Of a stretch of DNA of 64,000 nucleotides, positions 60,899 to 64,000 are shown piece after piece. The stretch lies in assembly GCA_036676295.1 (NCBI GenBank), contig JAKFDE010000031.1, positions 124,001 to 188,000 of the forward strand. Direction: 5' to 3'. Position 1 is the stretch's first letter. Every line of letters begins with the position of its first letter. The notes under the pieces are model-generated. The model made no database searches, was not told where the DNA came from, and was given only the letters and a program-made list of their open reading frames with translations. The DNA is from UBA4416 sp036676295. GTDB lineage: Bacteria; Bacteroidota; Bacteroidia; B-17B0; Aurantibacillaceae. A program made the translations under genes and the position numbers.

Positions 60899-62587
60899 CT
60901 ATTTTTCACACTCCTTAATACTCTCTTTAATTTGTTGTGTTTCTTTTTGTGTAGCCACCACCTTACTTAAAGCGCTGTTATAAAAGTCAATAGCTTTTGT
61001 TTTATTTTTTCTGGATCGATAGTAATCACCCAATATTTGATACGTGTAGTAGCTTTCTATATTTGATCGAATAAAAGCATTTTCAAATTGTGCATTTAAC
61101 ACCAATACCTCCGATTTTTTAGTTAAAAACTGAATGTAATTTTTTAATTGTTTGAAATGTAAAAAATCCTGATAAGCTTTCGTTTTCAAAAATGGGTCTT
61201 CCGGAATGGTTAATCCCTTTATATTAATTTCATGTTTAGTGGTTAATGATCTTGCATTTGCAAAAACAGAATCTAAATTATAACATACAAATTTTCCGCA
61301 TTGAAATGGATTGGTACTCACCCACATTAATTTATCCTGTGGTTTAAAAATGACTGCGTGATGCGCTAATAATTGATTCAAAGCTTTTTCATTTGTTAAA
61401 CCAATACTGACATCGTTTATTCCTTTTTGATCTCTTAAAACAGAGGCTGCCTGCAAATAATTCAGTGTATCGTAACGATTCAGTAATTGCTTTAAACGAT
61501 AATTACGGTATTGAGAAGAACTCTCAATTTGATTGGTTAAATTCGCCAGATCATGCTCATACTCTTTTCCCTGATAATGATTGGGGCAAATAATTTGATT
61601 GGAATTTGGCACTTCGTACACATCCATTTTAGCGGGCGATTTTTCGATGCTAATTGTTTTATTATCCGATGCACTGCCAATTAAAATACTTTCTGAAACA
61701 AACACTTCTCGTTTCTTGGCAATAGCAATAGCCTCATCAATGTTTTTAGCATATTGCAATATCTCTCGTGCTAATAAAGCTATAGGTGTGGCAACATCAG
61801 TAGGAATAGCGCTTTTGGCTGCGTTAATTGTTACCGTTAATCCTTTTTCATTCATGCCGCTACAAGCCCCAATAAAACCTGACCAGGTGACTGTGGCAAA
61901 CTTATATCCTTGTTTTGGATTTGTAAATTGAACAATTTTATTTTTCGCAAAATCATCTCCACTATAAAAATCAAAATTACGACCAACTAATAATTTACCA
62001 TCGGCACTTTTTTCATTCCATACCGAAAAAGAAGTACAACCTACTGTCATATTCTTATCAGCCAAAGCATGGCCAATATCGTGAGCGCCATGATAATTTA
62101 AAATGCGATGGTATTTAGGTGCAATAAAATCATATTTATCGCCGGCAAATTTTGAAATACCTAAAATTTCTTCTTTGTATTCTTCAGAAATATGATCGGG
62201 TAAATGCCGATTGGCATAAGCGACTAAATACTTCAGAAAATTCAAATAAGTAATATCAGGAACTAAAATTTTAATTTGATTTATAAAAACATCTTCCTGA
62301 AACTCATGCAACTCTTTAGTCAACATGCCATTGGCTACGCCACGCTCATAACCATCACCTTCTACATACAATTCCCACAAACCACTTTCACTATGCTTTA
62401 ACCAATTGTTATTGACTTTGTAAAATTCCTTGTCAATGGTTTCCCGTTTCCATTGCAAGGTCGTATCATTGGTGATTTTTGGAACTTCAATTTGAATGGC
62501 AAAATAAAAATAAATGGCAAAGCCAATTATTAGAATTACAAAAACAAGAAGTGTTCTTAAAAAGAATTTTCGGAGTTTAGACCACAT
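60899..62587 (-). CDS. C45-family autoproteolytic acyltransferase/hydrolase
   Basis: The 562-residue protein has an N-terminal membrane helix (about 8-30) and an Ntn-hydrolase domain of the peptidase C45 family (penicillin acyltransferase type). The family's self-cleavage site is G183-C184 in MTVGCTSFSVW, which would free C184 as the nucleophile. LVGRNFDFYSGDDF and GFIGACSGMNEKGLTVTINA are further family words. The last about 110 residues are helical with a TPR-like look (YYTYQILGDYYRSRKNKTKA). Family members cut or transfer acyl groups on amines, with natural substrates mostly unknown. A -7 box (TAACTTTG) abuts the ATG. Confidence 0.85.
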   Translation of the reverse strand: MWSKLRKFFLRTLLVFVILIIGFAIYFYFAIQIEVPKITNDTTLQWKRETIDKEFYKVNNNWLKHSESGLWELYVEGDGYERGVANGMLTKELHEFQEDVFINQIKILVPDITYLNFLKYLVAYANRHLPDHISEEYKEEILGISKFAGDKYDFIAPKYHRILNYHGAHDIGHALADKNMTVGCTSFSVWNEKSADGKLLVGRNFDFYSGDDFAKNKIVQFTNPKQGYKFATVTWSGFIGACSGMNEKGLTVTINAAKSAIPTDVATPIALLAREILQYAKNIDEAIAIAKKREVFVSESILIGSASDNKTISIEKSPAKMDVYEVPNSNQIICPNHYQGKEYEHDLANLTNQIESSSQYRNYRLKQLLNRYDTLNYLQAASVLRDQKGINDVSIGLTNEKALNQLLAHHAVIFKPQDKLMWVSTNPFQCGKFVCYNLDSVFANARSLTTKHEINIKGLTIPEDPFLKTKAYQDFLHFKQLKNYIQFLTKKSEVLVLNAQFENAFIRSNIESYYTYQILGDYYRSRKNKTKAIDFYNSALSKVVATQKETQQIKESIKECEK

Positions 62588-62591
62588 CCGA

Positions 62592-62599
62592 CAAAGTTA
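62592..62599 (-). promoter_or_regulatory. -7 box abutting the start of the C45 gene
   Basis: TAACTTTG (minus strand) matches TAnnTTTG and ends 4 bases before the ATG at 62587, implying a leaderless message. No good -33 box was seen. Confidence 0.35.
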
Positions 62600-62609
62600 G
62601 GAATAAAGT

Positions 62610-64000
62610 TTATACCACAGGATTCGTTTCCACAAAAGGTTTTTTTCTTTTAATCAAGAGTAATCCCAAAATTGTGATAGAAGCGTTTATAACGATCAAT
62701 TCGTTCCCAATCTCATAACTACTGTACTCTTTCACAAAATAATTAGCTATTACGTAAGTTAACATTGGAGCAATAACACAAATAAAAGGCACCCTGCCAT
62801 CTTTTAAAGAAATTTTAGTGAATAATCCTATCGTGAACAATCCTAACAAAGGACCATACGTATAACCCGCCAACATTAACACTGTATCTATAATGGCTTT
62901 TTCGTTTAAAATATCAAATACTATAATTACCAACCAAATGATGATTGCAAAAGCAACGTGAATGAACGTACGACGACCGGCTTTTTCTTTTTCACTTAGC
63001 TTAGTATTTTTATCCAGTGCAAACATATCTACATAAGCCGAGGTTGTAAGCGTTGTCATCACACTATCCGCACTACTGAATGTGGCAGCTGTTAATCCAA
63101 TGATGAAAATTAATCCGGCAAAAACACCTAGATGATTCAAGGCTAAATTTGGAAACACTTTATCACTCATCACCTTACCTGTTTCAGCATTTATAGGCAA
63201 TGCAATTCCTGAGTGATCATAATATTGGTATAACAATGCGCCTAATGCAAGGAAACAAGTTGTTACAATAACCATAACGATGCTAAACCAAAAAATATTT
63301 TTTTGTGCTTCACCCAAGTTTTTGCAACTTAAATTTTTCTGCATCATATTTTGATCAAGACCAGTCATAGTAACGGCAATGAAAATTCCACCAATAAATT
63401 CTTTAAAAAAGAAATTCGGTTTTTTCCAATCCCAGAAAAAAGTTTGAGAATACTCTGAAGAAGCAATATTAGAAACAGCTTTTGCAAAACCAATATCCAT
63501 TTTTTGAATAATAACAACTATAGAAAGAACAACTCCCAACACTAAAAACAATGATTGAAAAGTATCTGTCCAAACCAGGGTTTTAATGCCGCCTTTGTAA
63601 GTATAGAGTAACATTAATGCCAGAATAACGGATACACTTAGCCAAAATGGAACATGAACACTACTAATTTGATCGAACACAAAAAACTGTATCACTCCTG
63701 CTGCCAAATATAATCTACCGGCCGCCCCCAACACACGGGATAAAATAAAAAAGAAAGCGCCTGTTTTTTGGGTATAATGTCCGAACCGTGATTCCAGATA
63801 AGAATAAATAGATACCAGATTCATTTTGTAATAAAGTGGTAACAGTACTTTTGAAATAATAAAATATCCAACAAAATAACCAAGCACCAATTGTAAATAC
63901 GAAAAATGCCCCACTCCAACTTTACCGGGAACCGAAATATAAGTTACCCCGCTTAACGAATCACCGATCATTCCAAATGCAACCGCATACCAGGGTGAAG
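62610..64000 (-). CDS. Sodium:solute symporter family protein (5' end outside the window)
   Basis: The visible 463 residues of this LeuT-fold symporter form about eleven or twelve membrane helices. The frame stays open to the window edge (SPWYAVAFGMIGDSLSGVTY), so the ATG at 63971 is internal and the true start is beyond 64000. Family features are SGVTYISVPGKVG in helix 1, the sodium-site-like SSRFGHYTQK region, TWTDTFQSL-type words (VWTDTFQSLFLVLG) and FSSADSVMTTLTTSAYVD in helix 8. The substrate cannot be predicted. It is followed by the C45 gene 22 bases downstream, and the two may be co-transcribed. Confidence 0.88.
   Translation of the reverse strand, partial: SPWYAVAFGMIGDSLSGVTYISVPGKVGVGHFSYLQLVLGYFVGYFIISKVLLPLYYKMNLVSIYSYLESRFGHYTQKTGAFFFILSRVLGAAGRLYLAAGVIQFFVFDQISSVHVPFWLSVSVILALMLLYTYKGGIKTLVWTDTFQSLFLVLGVVLSIVVIIQKMDIGFAKAVSNIASSEYSQTFFWDWKKPNFFFKEFIGGIFIAVTMTGLDQNMMQKNLSCKNLGEAQKNIFWFSIVMVIVTTCFLALGALLYQYYDHSGIALPINAETGKVMSDKVFPNLALNHLGVFAGLIFIIGLTAATFSSADSVMTTLTTSAYVDMFALDKNTKLSEKEKAGRRTFIHVAFAIIIWLVIIVFDILNEKAIIDTVLMLAGYTYGPLLGLFTIGLFTKISLKDGRVPFICVIAPMLTYVIANYFVKEYSSYEIGNELIVINASITILGLLLIKRKKPFVETNPVV

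Overview
The window looks like a chromosomal segment of a low-GC member of the Bacteroidota, most likely from the Flavobacteriia or a close relative. The evidence is: type IX secretion sorting domains on three secreted proteins; Bacteroidota-type promoters (TTTG, 19 bases, TAnnTTTG); an almost complete lack of Shine-Dalgarno sites; the rlmH-DUF4783-nadC neighbourhood; a transketolase split into two subunit genes; and an S10-spc-alpha operon with neither adk nor map between secY and infA. No rRNA, tRNA, CRISPR array, prophage or insertion sequence was seen.

Layout. 1-8.5 kb holds housekeeping genes: the 5' part of parE, a TIGR00266/AIM24 protein, ychF, the two transketolase subunits separated by a von Willebrand A gene, rlmH, a DUF4783 protein and nadC. 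8.5-13.3 kb is an accessory block with a two-TM protein, a 38-residue FeoB-associated Cys-rich peptide, two divergent paralogous GH16 glycosidases and a GT39-type glycosyltransferase. 13.4-22.6 kb holds a fused alpha/beta 2-oxoacid dehydrogenase E1, a DinB-like protein, pyrG, a DoxX-like membrane protein, an ECF sigma factor and a TPR hybrid histidine kinase. 22.7-40.1 kb is one long minus-strand operon (rpsL-rpsG-fusA then S10-spc-alpha to rplQ) with a clear promoter at 40147-40177 and a terminator at 22703-22738.

40.3-55.2 kb is dominated by two giant secreted proteins (2594 and 2038 residues). Both end in a gliding-motility/T9SS type B sorting domain and they share a collinear Ig/PKD tail but have unrelated heads. 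A small secreted protein lies between them. The first giant carries a nested repeat, (ABC)-(D)6-(ABC)-(ABC), of about 79-residue Ig-like units. The second has about 300 residues of glycine-rich loops set between beta-helix-like strands. 55.5-64 kb holds a SET-domain methyltransferase, a T9SS type A protein, a TlpA/SCO1 pair, a KirBac-like potassium channel, a DUF1761 protein, a C45 acyltransferase-like hydrolase and a truncated sodium:solute symporter.

The intergenic spaces carry several classes of short interspersed inverted repeats, one of them inside the ribosomal operon. The most unusual points are the architecture of the two giant surface proteins, the glycine-rich insert, the VWA gene splitting the transketolase pair, and two strong Shine-Dalgarno sites (rplE, rplF) in an otherwise SD-poor operon. 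I did not find a clearly new multi-gene system. The two giants with the small protein between them are the best candidate for an uncharacterised surface or motility locus.
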